A DNA stretch of 64,000 bases. Origin: Benincasa hispida. Lineage: Eukaryota; Streptophyta; Magnoliopsida; Cucurbitales; Cucurbitaceae. The first letter of the stretch is position 1, and every line of letters starts with the position of its first letter. Below, piece after piece: positions 1 to 12,548 of the stretch. Location of the stretch: the NCBI RefSeq assembly GCF_009727055.1, contig NC_052350.1:14513182-14577181 (forward strand), read 5' to 3'. The notes beneath the pieces were generated by a model, which ran no database searches, had not been told where the DNA came from, and saw only the letters and a program-made list of their open reading frames with translations. The translations under genes and the position numbers were made by a program.

Positions 1-93
1 TATTCTTTTATTATGAAATTGAGTAGAGACTTTATATATTTACTTTTTAGTTGAATAATACGTAGGAAAGAAAAACTTCTTGATTGAATATAT

Positions 94-127
<34 letters not shown>

Positions 128-789
128 GAAAAATACAATAATTTAGGGCATCACAAACCCATGGTTTACCATTCAATATCAGATGAAGAGATAACATAAC
201 AATAAGATGAAGAAACGAACAAAGGTACGATAAAAATAAATTTTAATTTAGTTAAGCTATGTTTAAATGGATTCGATTCATCGAAACAATGATCTAGTCA
301 TCACGAAATTGATTATCTTACGGTGAATAAAGATAATTTTAATGTGCTTATAATAATAAAAAGAAATTATTATTTGATCCATCGCCTAATATAGCCCTCT
401 TTTGAAAAGTGTACCATTTAGTCAACCTCTTGTTTTAATAAAACAAGATTTTTGTTTGTGTAAAGAATAATTCATTATTGTGCCCGTTACCCAAAATAAT
501 AATAATAATAATAATAATAAGTGTAAAAAAAGCAGCTTCTAATTGTTTATATATATCTTTGTCCATATAATAATAATAATTTGATAATAATAATTATTAT
601 AATTGTTGCTGTACAATAATATTAATAATTAAAAATCTCATATGGGCGTGGGGGAGGAAAAGCCACTTTGGACAAAGCGCAAATAATACAAGAAGGAATA
701 TACAATTAATAAGTTCTACCTAAAAGATGTTAAAAAAATAGTTTAACAAAAAGTAATGAAAAACAAATGGCAAATAAAAATTTTGAAAT
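1..789. other. AT-rich non-coding flank with simple repeats
   Basis: No gene is visible. The stretch holds a T-run (about 91-124), an ATA trinucleotide microsatellite (about 497-521) and a second loose TAA-rich patch (566-600). It is the left flank of the copia element that starts at 790; the five bases before that LTR are GAAAT. Confidence 0.6.
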
Positions 790-1176
790 TATTATAAATA
801 TTATGATAATATATGCTCACTAGATGTTCATGCTTAGCATCGGTTGATCATGTATTATACCTTCATTTCCCAAAGTGTTGTCTATGTGTCTCAAAGTAAT
901 AATATAGTTCACCTCTTATTTGTCAAATTGCCTATAAATAGTGACATTTGGTAGATTTTGGAAGACATACATTGGGCAATTTCATGAGAATTGGAGAAAA
1001 TGGAGAATGTAGAAATTTCTTATTTTATATTTTATTGATTTATTTTATTTTGTTTATTTATATATTTTGTTTAATTTATTTGAATATTTATTTATTTTAT
1101 TATTATATTATATTATATTTATTTTAATATTATACTTTATTAGTATCCATGTTCCCGTTGTGCTCTTCAAGTTCAC
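790..1176 (+). repeat. 5' LTR of nested Ty1/copia element
   Basis: The first ~170 bp align with 22453-22640 at the other end of the element: both start TATTAT(A/C)AATATTATG, share TGCTCA/TGCTTAG and TTGATCATG blocks, and carry a TATA box (TATAAATA at 933-940 here, 22610-22617 there) followed by GTG(A/G)CAT. The expected TG start is mutated to TA. The right edge is placed before a TGTTATCAACTCGAG block (1181-1195) that looks like the copia primer-binding region; this edge is approximate. Past the TATA box the two LTRs diverge strongly, so the element is old. Confidence 0.7.
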
Positions 1177-1180
1177 AATA

Positions 1181-1196
1181 TGTTATCAACTCGAGC
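1181..1196 (+). other. Putative copia primer-binding site
   Basis: TGTTATCAACTCGAGC lies just inside the 5' LTR. It resembles the GTTATCAGCACGAG-type block found at this place in some plant copia elements, thought to pair with an internal part of initiator tRNA-Met. Two or three bases differ from the form I know, so the call rests mainly on position. Confidence 0.4.
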
Positions 1197-1410
1197 TCCT
1201 ATCGTTTTCCTCGTTAAAGGTAGGTCCTAAAGGTATGTCGATTTTTCTCTCTTAGTTATAATTAATAAATTAAATATTGTTTTAAATATTTGATATAAAT
1301 TAAATTTATAAAATTTCTAATATAAATTTAATATTTTGTAATAGTGTTACTACGAAAATATTATAAAACTAAAATTTGTAGTATTTGATATTAATGGTAA
1401 TAATTATTTG

Positions 1411-2132
1411 TCATTGGTGCTTAATGCCAAAATACACCTGGATGCCATCAAATGTGATTATCAGAAAATAATTTTTCTTCCTAAAGCTCGTCGTAATTGG
1501 ATGTACTTGAGGCTCCAAAATTTTAAATCAATATATTAGAGAAGACATTTTTCTACATTTCAGATATGCTTCTACAGTAGCAATATCGAGAGAAAGATTT
1601 TAAACAATATTCTAAACTAATTTCATGTCTTCTCATGGCTGAACAAAATAATGATGTATTAATGAAAAATCATGAATCTCAACCAACCGGGACGACACCA
1701 TTCCCTGAAGTGAATGATGTGAATTTGAATAATAATCGTGGTCGAGGTCGTGACCATGGTAGAGGAAGAAATCATTATTATTCTCGTAGTGGTCATTATA
1801 ATCATTCAAATTTCAAAAGACCCATACAAAATAATGATCACAAAGGAAAAACTCCATACGATAAGAGTTCAAAAAGTGTTGAAAATAAATGTTTTTGATG
1901 CGAAATGATTGGGCATTGGTAACGTACCTGTCGTTCGTCAAAATACTTAGTTGATCTCTATCAAGCATCTCTGAAGGAAAAAGAGAAAAAGTGGAAGCAA
2001 ATTTTGCATACTAGGATAATGACATATTTAACCCATCCCATAGATGTGGTGAACTTTTTTGAATCTTTTGAAGAGAAAATCAGCAGAATGGATGAAACAT
2101 CAAGTGTTTCCTTTGAATTTGAAAATATTTAG
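1411..2132 (+). pseudogene. copia gag remnant with broken zinc knuckle
   Basis: This is the nucleocapsid-type Gag of the host copia element. N-terminal pieces (LNAKIHLDAIK near 1420, then a PKAR..WMYLRLQNFKS block near 1480-1530) are separated by what look like internal deletions. From 1635 an 87-codon open stretch runs through an RGRGRDHGRGR-rich basic segment into a CCHC knuckle of the form CX2CX4HX4C (1890-1931). The knuckle is interrupted by TGA at 1896-1898 and TAA at 1920-1922, after which the frame stays open through YQASLKEKEK to a stop at 2130-2132. It cannot make a functional Gag. Confidence 0.8.
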
Positions 2133-2269
2133 ATATAATGTTGTTTTTTTATTCATCTCCATGTTTTTTTTCTTCTCTCGGTAGATGTTAACCTTTGTAT
2201 ATTCCAAATGTTGTTTTTCTTATTGCAAATATTTTTTTTAATGAAGAAACCTGGATCATTTTCATATGT

Positions 2270-2853
2270 TGGGTGAATAAAAAATGAGTAAAAAAGATCT
2301 ATGTTTGGCAGAAAGTACAACTACACATACAATACTTACAAGTACACAATATTTTCCAAACTGAACAATGTTGAAAGCAAAAGTCAATACAATATCAGGT
2401 TCTATAAATCTAATTGAAGGGTTTGGAAAAACAAATATTATTTTTCCCAGAGGAACAAAATTTACAATTGACAATGCATTGTTCTCTAGTCAATCAAAGA
2501 GAAATCTATTTAGTTTTAAAAATATATGTTGCAATGGTTATCATATTGCGACTGATAGAAAGAATAATATGGAGTATCTTTATATCATATCTATTGTCTT
2601 ATATGAAAAACGTATATTGGAAGAGTTGCCTACTTTATTTTCTAGATTATATTATACTCATCTACGAGTAATTGAAACATTGCAACAATGAAACATATGC
2701 AACAATGAATCTGAAGTTCATGAATCCAGACATATTTACAATTTGGCATGATAGATTAGATCATCTAAGGTCTATAATGATGAAAATAATTATTGAGAAT
2801 TCAAATGGACATCCATTGAAAAGCCAAAAGATTCTTCAATCTAATGAATTAGC
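2270..2853 (+). pseudogene. copia protease / pre-integrase remnant
   Basis: Pol begins here after a decayed spacer. A protease active-site-like block at 2311-2328 reads ESTTTH, where this family normally has D-S-A-T-T-H, so the catalytic Asp is apparently Glu. The frame 2368-2691 continues with NTISGSINLIEG...FPRGTKFTIDNALF, typical of copia protease. A shifted frame (2672-2853) gives the gag-pre-integrase segment (FTIWHDRLDH, then HPLKSQKILQSNE). It stops abruptly at 2853, where the gypsy LTR begins, and the same gene resumes at 15449. Frameshifts and the lost active site mark a dead copy. Confidence 0.75.
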
Positions 2854-5600
2854 TGTCACACCCCGTCCCAGACTACCCTCTGAGCCTAGGAAAGGACATG
2901 ACTTCAGTAATTATCAACCCTTTTGTTGACACTTACTACCTAATCACTATTGCGGAATAACTCTGATACCAACATATAACTCATACACAGTGGATGCCTA
3001 TTATGCCAAAATTTATTAATTTAAAAAACACAGCATATATAGAGTGATTACATTACTAGTTTCACAAGTTTTGATGCCCAAAACCCTAGTCCCTATATGA
3101 ACAGCTGTAACATGTGTGCAATATTTACAGTAACCACCTAACAGACGGGTTACAATATCTTTATCCTGTAATAGCATAGCAGATGCAGAGCTATCTCTTG
3201 AGGATTTGACCGCTACCTTGGGGAAAGGAAAACATTTGAAAATGGGGTGAGTTTGCTAGTCCAGTGAGTGACTTAAGAAAGATAACTGATTCTCATGCAA
3301 TAGTCTCAATAAATAGATTAAACTGAAATATAAACTTCTACAGTAACCTTGTACTGCAATACAAACATTTTCTAAGCATAAAACATATAAAGCTGTTTTA
3401 TCAGAAAATATTAAAACTGCTTCTTAGTTGAGAATAACCCTACTGCGGTTAAATACCAACATCAACTGCTAGTCAAGAGAGAACCCTTTTGCTCAATCTC
3501 TGACTTCTAGTCAAGAGAGAACCCTTTTGCTCAATCTCTGACTTTAACTCCCTATGTGCATGGGGCCATACTAAGTACCGTCATATTTCTGGGTACTTCT
3601 GCTCAAATACCTTCTCTAAACTTGTCCTTCAGTATCGAGCTGCTTGGATACTTTCTCAACTGTCCTTCGGTATCGTATTTTAAGAAGAACTAGTCATAAA
3701 TGACTTTCTCTTTAAGGCATGTAAAGCACAATGCATAGAAAACATGTCTTTAAAGATACTAATGCATGTTGGGTGTATTTAAACATACATAAATAGCTTT
3801 TCAATAAACTTTTCATACATGCATGCGTTTAAAACATAACTCATGGTTTGCTTGAAAATCACTTTGTAAAACTAGATGGCATGAGAATAATCTTTCTTTA
3901 AAATATGGTTTCTTTAAAACATTGTAAATATTTAGTTAAATGTTTTAGTCACTCACTTTGATCGTCTAGGAAATTTTCTCTCTAGAAGTTCTTTGTTTAC
4001 CTCGGGCTCCCTTTTGAACCCCTAAAATCCAGATTCAATTTAAAACTCAGATTACTCATAGTTCTAAGCCTTATTTTGAGATACTTTCTTCTACAAACAT
4101 GCTCTACAATATCTCAGAAAACTTACTCTAAAATCTAAGCTATAAACTTCTCGTGGTTTGGCCGGAATCTACAAATCTTCAAGACTAGCCTAAGCTTACC
4201 TGACAGCTTAACCCTTTTGTCTTTTTCTCAGTTTCTAGCCCGATCCCTTGGAGCTTCTTCTTCAGCAGCCCTACCCTGAAAACTACACTTGTGAATCTTG
4301 TCTTTAGAATCACTCCAAACGCATGAGTATACTGGGCGAACTCCTCATCCCAAGTTGATGCTGTTTCCAGACTTCACTGTCTAACCGTGTCTCCTTTTGA
4401 AGTTTTATGACCAACGCATAGATTTGCTATCAACGTAAAGTTTAATCAGCTTTCACGCTCTTCTTAAAGTTCTTTTGAATTATGATCTGAAAAGAAGTCC
4501 TTGGCCCTATTTATAGGCGTCCAAAAACTCTCCAAGGTCGATACCTCCTACTTGGTCGCATGTCCAAGTGTTTTTTCCCCACACCATCAACGCAACCTTC
4601 AATTATCGCAAACTAAGGTGTCTTCCTCTTCATTAGCCAACACAAAATGCTCTATTTTGCATGTCCTCTTGTGCGTCCACCTAATTTGCTTAAGGCTTAA
4701 GATTTCTTCCCTACAAGCCACATGTTCGGATGATGACCTTGCATGCGTTTATCCAATCTCATATGCATTAACCACAAATGCGCCCATCCAATTTGCCGCA
4801 ACCTTCCTATGTCCGGACACCATCAACCAACGCATGCGTCCATTCAATCTTTCCTTGTGCATCTAATTGATGCAACTTGGTCACTTATACTAGATGCTCG
4901 CAAGCTTGTCTTTGGCCGCATATCCTTCTCCTTCGCATGACTTACCTTTGCTCTATGCGCTCAACTAAGATAATGACCAACACTCCTTCAACGCATACTA
5001 CTAGCTTGTCCTATGCGCCCACAAACCCTCGGATGTCCAACGCATAGAACATGTCCAACGCATAGTGTTGCCACATACTGTCGCGTAGCACTACCACATC
5101 CATCGCATCCATCGCTGCATGCCTCGTACCACATCACCGCATGCCTTTACACCGCATGCCCTCGCACCGCATCACCGCATACTACCAACATATTTCCTTT
5201 GGCCGCATACACGCATACTATCGTGTCCAACGTCGAGCGCCCTTGGATACACAACTTGAGGATGTCGCATGCATTGTTCTAACCTCTCAAAACATTTGGT
5301 TTCCGCATGCGTTGTTCTTGACCACACTTTGGCTTCCTTCAATGCCCCAAATAACCTCTAAATGAGCAAAACCAACTCATGGATAACACTTAGTCAATTT
5401 TCTAGCTTCCAACGCATGGGTTATACTTAGCAAAATTTTCCAAGTTTTCCCCAAGAGTCAAGCTTTCAAATTCACACTTTTCTTCTAATTTCTCACCCTT
5501 TTCTCTACAATTACACATTAGTTTCCACATCAACCTGCTCACCATACTGATCTCAGTAGGGAACATACTCAAGTAGAGAAATTAGGGTTCAGAGTTCACA
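2854..5600 (-). repeat. 3' LTR (left copy) of gypsy element
   Basis: It matches 12564-15448 over almost its whole length. A TATA-type motif reads TATAAATA on the minus strand near 4508-4515, placing the promoter about 1.1 kb into the sense LTR. It contains a 37-bp tandem pair beginning CTAGTCAAGAGAGAACCC (about 3471-3544), also present in the other LTR, and a GC-richer tract (about 4980-5310) of degenerate CCAACGCAT/CCGCAT repeats. It lacks an ~80 bp segment present in the other LTR at about 13475-13555. Small open frames inside it (for example 4501-4866) are not genes. Confidence 0.85.
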
Positions 5601-5617
5601 TTTACCTCCCCCTTATG
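5601..5617 (-). other. Polypurine tract of gypsy element
   Basis: On the minus strand, CATAAGGGGGAGGTAAA directly precedes the sense start of the 3' LTR (TGTGAACTC). This is the expected plus-strand primer for gypsy replication and fixes the element's orientation. Confidence 0.75.
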
Positions 5618-6965
5618 AAAATTTCGTCCTCGAAATTTGCTACAAGTCCGTCAATTAAACAACTGCGGATACTTGTTTCTTATTTTCTCTTCAGCTTCCC
5701 ATATTGCTTCTTCTGTTCTATGGTTCTGCCATAGAACCTTTACCAATGGGAATGTCTTATTTCTTAAAGACTTGTTCTTTTCTGTCAAGAATCTCCATTG
5801 GCACTTCTTCGTAAGAAAAATTCTCTTTCAACTGTACTGGTTGCTCAGGCAACACATGGGTAGGATTTGACACATACTTCCTAAGCATTGCCAAATGAAA
5901 CACATCACGGATACGAGATAACTCTGGAGGTAAATCCAACCTATATGTCATTGGGCCAACTCTTTCTATTATCTCGTAAGGTCTAATATACCTCGGGCTT
6001 AATTTCCCTTTCCTACCAAATCTGAGTATTTCTTTCCACGGAAACAACTTAAGAAATACTTTATCACCAACTTCAAATTCTAATTCTTTTCTCCACTTAT
6101 CAGCATAACTCTTTTTCCTGTCTCGAGCTGTCTTAAGATTATCTCTTATAATCTTAACATTGTTTGATGTCTGCTGCACAAGTTTTGGACCTAGTAATTT
6201 CCTTTCACCGACTTCATTCTAACATATCGGATTTCTACATGGTCTTCCGTATAGTGCCTCATACAGTGCCATTTTGATACTCAAATGGTAACTGTTGTTA
6301 TACGCAAATTCAATCAATGACAAATGCGTATCCCAACTGCCCTTGAACTGCAATACACACTCTTAGCATGTCCTCTAATGTTTGAATTGTCTGCTCCGAC
6401 TGACCATCCGTCTGTGGATGAAAAGCTGTACTGAAATATAAATTGGTACCCATAGCTTTCAGCTAGGCCAAAACTTCGATGTAAACCTGGAATCTCGATA
6501 TGATACACTCGAAACTGGAGCCCCAAACTAACTCACAATTCGGTCAACATACAGCTTAGCTAATTGGTCTAGGGTAAAAGTAACTTTGACAGATAAAAAC
6601 TTAGCTGTCTTTGTCAATTTATCCACAATTACCCATATACTATCATAGCTCGCTGGTGTCCTAGGTAACCCAAACAGAAAATCCATCGTAACATGCTCCA
6701 ATTTCCACTCTGGTACTGGGAGTGGATTAAGCAATCTTGCTGGCCTCTGTCTTTTTGGCTTAACTTGTTGACATACTAAACACCTGTCAACATACTCTGT
6801 TATTTCTCTTTTCATACCAGACCACCAATACGATCTCTTTAATGTTCTATATATCTTCGTACGGCCTGGATGAATAGCATAAGCCGAACTATGTGTTTCT
6901 TCCAGAATAGCCTGTTTAAGTGCTAAGTTATTAGGTACACATACCCTATCTTCTTTTAATAGCAC
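5618..6965 (-). pseudogene. gypsy integrase and chromodomain-like tail
   Basis: Frame 6528-6965 carries the H2C2 zinc-binding region (HSSAYAIHPG ... CLVCQQVK), then the start of the catalytic core (HVTMDFLFGLP, VIVDKLTKTAKF). A frameshift near 6527 moves the core into another frame with FHPQTDGQSEQ and a stop or two, and 5757-6179 carries the C-terminal domain (KWRKELEFEVGDKVFLKL, KGKLSPRYIRPYEIIERVG, LPPELSRIRDVFHLAMLRKY). The last ~130 bp translate to a tryptophan-rich, chromodomain-like end (VLWQNHRTEEAIWEAEEKIR) in shifted frames. At least two frameshifts and several stops show it is inactive, though the region is long enough to have been complete. Confidence 0.82.
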
Positions 6966-7105
6966 TTTGTCTGCTCTTAATTGTAGTCCATCCTCAGACC
7001 TTTACCTACTTCTTCAGCTAACTTCTGAAGATCAAAATCTTTTAACTGTTCACGTAGAATATCTTCTACGAGAATAGGACGTACTTGAAATGAAGCTAGT
7101 AACCC

Positions 7106-8295
7106 TCATATTTGACCAACTGATAATGCTACCTTAGCATTATACAACTCATGTATCAGTGCACCTTTCACTGAACAGATAGTAGCTCTGGTTGATCTGG
7201 TCTTTCGACTTAGAGCATCAACTACCACATTTGCTTTATCTGGGCGGTAATCATTTGTACAATCATAATCTTTGATCAACTCAATCCATCTTCTCTGTCT
7301 CAAGTTCAACTTCTTCTGATCAAAGATATACTTCAGACTTTTATGATTAGTGAATATATGGCAACACTCACCAAACAGGTAATATCTCCATAACTTTAGA
7401 GCCAACACAATTGCTGCTAACTCTAAATCGTGCATAGGGTAGTTACATTCATGCTTCTTTGACTGTCGAGAAGCATAGGCTACTACCTTTCCTTCCTACA
7501 TCAGCACACATTCTAACCCTTGTTGGGATGCATCACAATAAACCTCAAACTCTTTACCCGGTGTAGGTAAAGTTAACACTGGTGCTGATACTAACCTCTA
7601 TTTCAACACTTGAAAACTGTGCTCGCACTCTAGCGACCACTCAAACTTTGCATCTTTTCTGATCAGGATTGTCAATGGCAGAGCTATCTTAGAAAGCCCT
7701 CCACGAATCTCCTGTAATAACTTGTTAAACCCAGAAAACTGGTTACTTCTGTTACATTCATGGGTTTTTCCTAGTTGACTATTGCTTCTATCTTTTGGGA
7801 ATCTATGCTAACTTCGTCAGCTAAAACTAATAAATGTCACATAGAGAAGATACGACTTTGGTTAAAAAGCCAGAAATCACAAACTTACTAAACTTAGCAA
7901 TTTAACGTTCTTTCCCTTAGCATATTGCAAGTCACCTCCAGATGTTAATTGTGCTTCTCTGGCATAACTAAATATAACTAAGTAATCCGCTATAAAACCT
8001 ATCAACAAATGTCTAGATAAAGATGAAAATTCCTATTCCATTCCAAAATCATAAATACCATTGCATGAGCATTCGTCATCCAAACGGCATTACTAAGGAA
8101 CCTCATTAATGTCATTTACCTAGTTCTGAAAGTAGTCTTTGGAACATCTGTGTTCCTCACCCCAACTGGTGATAACCTGAATCCTTAAAAATCTATCTCT
8201 TAGAAAACACCGTGGCTCCCTTTATCTGATTCGATATGAGATATCTATACGAGGCAATGGGTACTATTTCTTAATGTCACTTTATTTCAACTGTT
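7106..8295 (-). pseudogene. gypsy reverse transcriptase C-part and RNase H
   Basis: Frame 7106-7435 is RNase H ([21 protein letters not shown], then [10 protein letters not shown], then the [17 protein letters not shown] end). Upstream of it, 7436-7760 translates in pieces to the RT/RNase H connection (GGLSKIALPLT, LIRKDAKFEWS, LTLPTPGKEFEVYCDASQQGL). From about 7760 to 8295 the RT palm is recognisable only in fragments with frequent single-base shifts. The catalytic aspartate pair could not be read; the best frame near 7982-8010 gives IADY. This decay increases towards the N gap and may be partly sequencing error rather than biology. Confidence 0.72.
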
Positions 8296-10295
8296 TATAG
8301 TCTATGCATAATCTAAGAGTACCGTTTTCTTCTTGACAAACAAAACTGGTGCTCTCCAAGGCGACACACTGGGTCTAATGTACCCCTTATCCACAAGTTC
8401 TGTAACTGAACTTTCAACTCCTTCAGTTCTGTTGGTCGCCATCCTATATGGTTCCTGGATATTAGGTGTTATACCTGGAACTAACTTCAATAATAAACTC
8501 TATTCCCTATCACAGGTGGTAAGCCTGGTAAACTCTTCAGAACACATCTAAGAATTCTTGTACCACAGGTACATCCTCAGGTCCCACTTTCTATCATATG
8601 TGAAACTACTACATAGGCTAAATAAGCTTCATATCCTTTACTTAGCAACTTCCTACCTTCACTGCTGATATTAAACTTCCTGGAAGTATTTCTTTAACTT
8701 CCTACCAGGTTATTTCTTTTTCATCTGGTTTCTTAAAACACTGTTTCTTTCTTAAAACAATCCACAGTGCATAGTGTTTACTTAGGAAATCCATACCCTA
8801 AGATAACATCAAACTCTAGTAATTCTAGTGGAATCAAGTCAACCCATAAACTCTAATTCCCAATAATTACTTCAACATTCTTGTAATACTCATGTACAAA
8901 TAGAGTATTCTCCTACAAGTGTAAGAGATAAACAAATCCTCATTCATACGCTCAAGCACTCTATCTTATATGTAATGCACAATGCTAAATGAAATGAATG
9001 CTGTAGCACCAAAGATCAAATAACGCATAAGCGGAACTGATTACATAAATATCGTACCAGTTAACAACATCTAAAGCCTCTTCCGCTTCTTGGTTGTCAC
9101 AACGTATACTCTATCCTGCGATGTTGTCTGTTGCTGTTTGGGGTCGTCCAGCTACCCCTTTTTGCTTAGCTGCACCGAATCCCTCACTTGGGCTCCGGTC
9201 GCTCTAGGTTGGTCTACAATATGGGTAACTTCTCTTTGTTCACCTTGTGCTCCATGATCTAGCTGGGGACAATCTTTCTTGATGTGCCCTACTGTCCGCA
9301 CTGAAAGCACACATTCCTGTTGCCATTAACATACTCCTAATATGATGCTTACCACAGGTTTTCACAATAGGCTCCTTCCTGTACTAGCTACTGACTCTCG
9401 CTAAGTACGACCTGATATTGATTTACCACCGGTTCTCAGCCGCAGTCTTGACCTCTTTCGACTTGAACTTGTTGGCTCGTGCCTTCAAAAACCTCTCATA
9501 CTTGACTGTCCAGAATGGGGTCTAAAAATTTTACCTATTGTTTCTCCAGGCGTCCTGAACTGTCCCACACCTAGCTGGAGTATATCTTCCCTCGCTACAC
9601 TTCGCTCAACTATGATGGCAATCTCAACTAACTAGAGTGAAATTCACCCAATTATATGTAGAGGTAACAGGTGTACGTATCTTTCTTCTTAGATCCAATT
9701 ACTCAATATCATCTGCACTCCTCTCTCTCGTAATTATCGAGAAGGGCAATATTGAGATAACTCAGTAAATCTTTGTTCGTACTCAGAAAACCATCATCGA
9801 TCCCTGAGTTAGCCAAAGGAACCTCCCTCTTTGCTTCTTAAAAGCTCTAGGGTAGATATTTATCCTCAAATACTTGTCTGAACTCGGCCAGTCATAGTTT
9901 CTTGAACTACTTTTTCTGCCTAATCACTTTCCACGATTTCTTGATCCTTTCTGCAGCAAGAATTCCGCTAACCCACCCGACCTTACAGTCCAAGGCACTC
10001 ATAACATTAAAAAATTTCTCAATCAAGTCCAACCAGACCTCAATAAAATAAATCTAACCTAGATCTTGCTCCAATTGAAACATCGTGGCACCTAAAGCTT
10101 TCAGCTTCTCGATGCCGAATTTCTTCTCTTGATCGGTCTAAATCGAATCCTACACTCGCCACCAATCTCTGGGCGATTCTATTCAAAATATTTGAACATC
10201 TCCATTCTGTAGAATGACATTAAGACTTACATCTATCCGAGGTACATCCGACTTCTATTTGCATGAGAGGTCTGTTTTTGTCCTTTTTGGCGTCT
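8296..10295 (-). other. Error-rich duplicate of 10321-12290 beside an N gap
   Basis: This block repeats the sequence 10321 to about 12290 in the same order and orientation (RT start, protease, CCHC knuckle, gag), starting with the same TATAGTCTATGCATAATC and ending in the same gag region, but with many one-base insertions and deletions, especially in homopolymers. It ends exactly at the N run, and the good copy begins exactly after it. That pattern fits an unmerged overlap between two contig ends, the left one unpolished. It should not be counted as a second set of coding domains. Confidence 0.8.
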
Positions 10296-10320
10296 NNNNN
10301 NNNNNNNNNNNNNNNNNNNN
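10296..10320. other. Assembly gap (25 N)
   Basis: A run of 25 N joins two sequences that are near-identical over about 2 kb. The round number suggests a placeholder length, not a measured one. Confidence 0.95.
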
Positions 10321-10861
10321 TATAGTCTATGCATAATCTAAGAGTACCGTCTTTCTTCTTGACAAACAAAACTGGTGCTCTCCAAGGCGACACACTGGGT
10401 CTAATGTACCCCTTATCCACAAGTTCCTGTAACTGAACTTTCAACTCCTTCAGTTCTGTTGGTGCCATCCTATATGGTGCCTGGGATATAGGTGTTATAC
10501 CTGGAACTAACTCAATAATAAACTCTATTTTCCTATCAGGTGGTAAGCCTGGTAACTCTTCAGGGAACACATCTAAGAATTCTTGTACCACAGGTACATC
10601 CTCAGGTCTCAGCTTTCTATCATGTGAAACTACTACATAGGCTAAATAAGCTTCATATCCTTTACTTAGCAACTTCCTAGCCTTCACTGCTGATATTAAA
10701 CTTCCTGGAAGTATTCTTTTACTTCCTACCAGGGTTATTTCTTTTTCATCTGGTTTCTTAAACACTGTTTCTTTCTTAAAACAATCCACAGTGGCATAGT
10801 GTTTACTTAGGAAATCCATACCTAAGATAACATCAAACTCTAGTAATTCTAGTGGAATCAA
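10321..10861 (-). pseudogene. gypsy protease end and reverse transcriptase start
   Basis: An open frame of about 180 codons up to the gap. It begins in the tail of the protease ([18 protein letters not shown]), continues through the linker ([28 protein letters not shown]) and enters the reverse transcriptase ([51 protein letters not shown]). These are the opening blocks of Ty3/gypsy RT. The frame is intact here, in contrast to its duplicate at 8296-8900. A TAG (on the minus strand) around 10876 separates it from the gag-protease frame upstream. Confidence 0.85.
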
Positions 10862-10876
10862 GTCAACCCATAAACT

Positions 10877-12402
10877 CTAATTCCCAATAATTACTTCACA
10901 ATTCTTGTAATACTCATGTACAAATAGAGTATCTCCTACAAGTGTAGAGATAAACAAATCCTCATTCATACGCTCAAGCACTCTATCTATATGTAATGCA
11001 CACATGCTAGATATGAATGAATGCGTAGCACCAAGATCAAATAACGCATAAGCGGACTGATTACATAAAGTTATCGTACCAGTTACGACATCTAAAGCCT
11101 CTTCCGCTTCTTGGTGTGTCACAACGTATACTCTATCCTGCTGTTGTTGCTGTTGCTGTTGGGGTCGTCCAGCTACCCCTTTTTGCTTAGCTGCACCGAA
11201 TCCCTCACCTTTGGCTCCGGTCGCTCTAGGTTGGTCTACAATATGGGTAACTTCTCTTTGTTCACCTTGTGCTCCATGATCTAGCTGGGGACAATCTTTC
11301 TTGAAGTGCCCTACTTGTCCGCACTGAAAGCACACATTCCTGTTGCCATAACATACTCCTATATGATGCTTATCCACAGGTTTTCACATAGTTGGTCTCC
11401 TTCCTGTACTAGCTACCTGACTCGCTAGTACGACCTGATATTGATTTACCACTCGGTTCCAGCTGCAGGTCTTGCCTCTTTCGATTGAACCTTGTTGGCT
11501 CGTGCCTTCAAAAACCTCTCATACTTGATGTCAGAGAATGGGGTCTAAAAATTTTACCTATTGTTTCTCCAGGCGTCCTGAACTGTCCCACACCTAGCTG
11601 GAGTATATCTTCCCTCGCTACACTTCGCTCAACTATGATGGCAATCTCAACATAACTAGAGTGAAATTCACCCAATTATATGTAGAGGTAACAGTGTTAC
11701 GTATCTTTCTTCTTAGAAATATTATCATCTCCTCTTCTCTCTCTTCGTAATTATCGGAAGGGCAATATTGAGATAACTCAGTAAATCTTTGTTCGTACTC
11801 AGAAAACCATCATCGATCCCTGAGTTAGCCAAAGGAACTCCTCCCTCTTTGCTCTTTAAAAGCTCTAGGGTAGTAATTTATCCTCAAATACTTGTCTGAA
11901 CTCGGCCAGTCATAGTTTCTTGAACTACTTTTTCTGGCCTTTATCACTTTCCACGATTTCTTGATCCTTTCTGCAGCAAGAATTCCGCTAACCCGAGCCT
12001 TACAGTCCTCAGGGCATCTCATAACATTAAAAAATTTCTCAATCAAGTCCAACCAGACCTCAATATATCTAACTAGATCTGTGGCTCCAATTGAAACATC
12101 GTGGCACCTAAAGCTTTCAGCTTCTCGATGTCCGAATTTCTTCTCTGATCGGTCTTAAATCGAATCCTACACTCGCCACCAATCTCTGGGCGATTCTATC
12201 AAAATATTTGATCCTCCATCTGGGAATCTACATCTACCCGTAGGGTACTCGACTCATTTGCAGAAGTCGTTTCTTGTCCTTTTGGGTCTCTAGCTCTCTT
12301 CCCCTTCGGATCTAGGTCCTGTCTAGCTTCAGGGCCTTCGCTGGTAGGGTCAACATTCCTCTCCTCAGTTTTCCTGCTCAGCCTTCCACTTCTCCTCAAC
12401 AT
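10877..12402 (-). pseudogene. gypsy gag and protease
   Basis: Gag starts at 12402 (MLRRSGRLSRKTEE, an acidic/basic N-terminus), breaks at a stop near 12199 and continues in shifted frames (11825-12052, LIEKFFNVMRCPEDCKARV, YLRINYYPRAFKEQ). Frame 10877-11377 has the nucleocapsid CCHC knuckle CFQCGQVGHFKKDC (11291-11332), a glutamine run (CAA/CAG repeat), and the aspartic protease motif, which reads ALFDLGATHSFIS. The family normally has D-S-G at this place; Leu replaces the Ser in both assembled copies of the region, so it is not a read error in one. Stops and shifts make this copy inactive. Confidence 0.82.
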
Positions 12403-12548
12403 ATTTGCCTAATTATTAAGTACACATGTTAGGGACTTACTTATGGGACTTAATCTAATGCATGAACTCTCTCTTTCACCCAAAATCTTATGCTAGTATA
12501 AACTCAAAGTTTATGCTCAACCTTTACCCACGTTTTACGTATACATTT

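Noticed and set aside
4501..5365. Cys/His-rich open frames (121, 89 and 74 codons)
   Set aside because: They lie in the LTR of the gypsy element on the antisense strand, with a copy in the other LTR; composition comes from the CGCAT repeats.
8302..8551. Apparent second RT start frame next to the N gap
   Set aside because: It is the low-quality duplicate of 10321-10500, not another gene.
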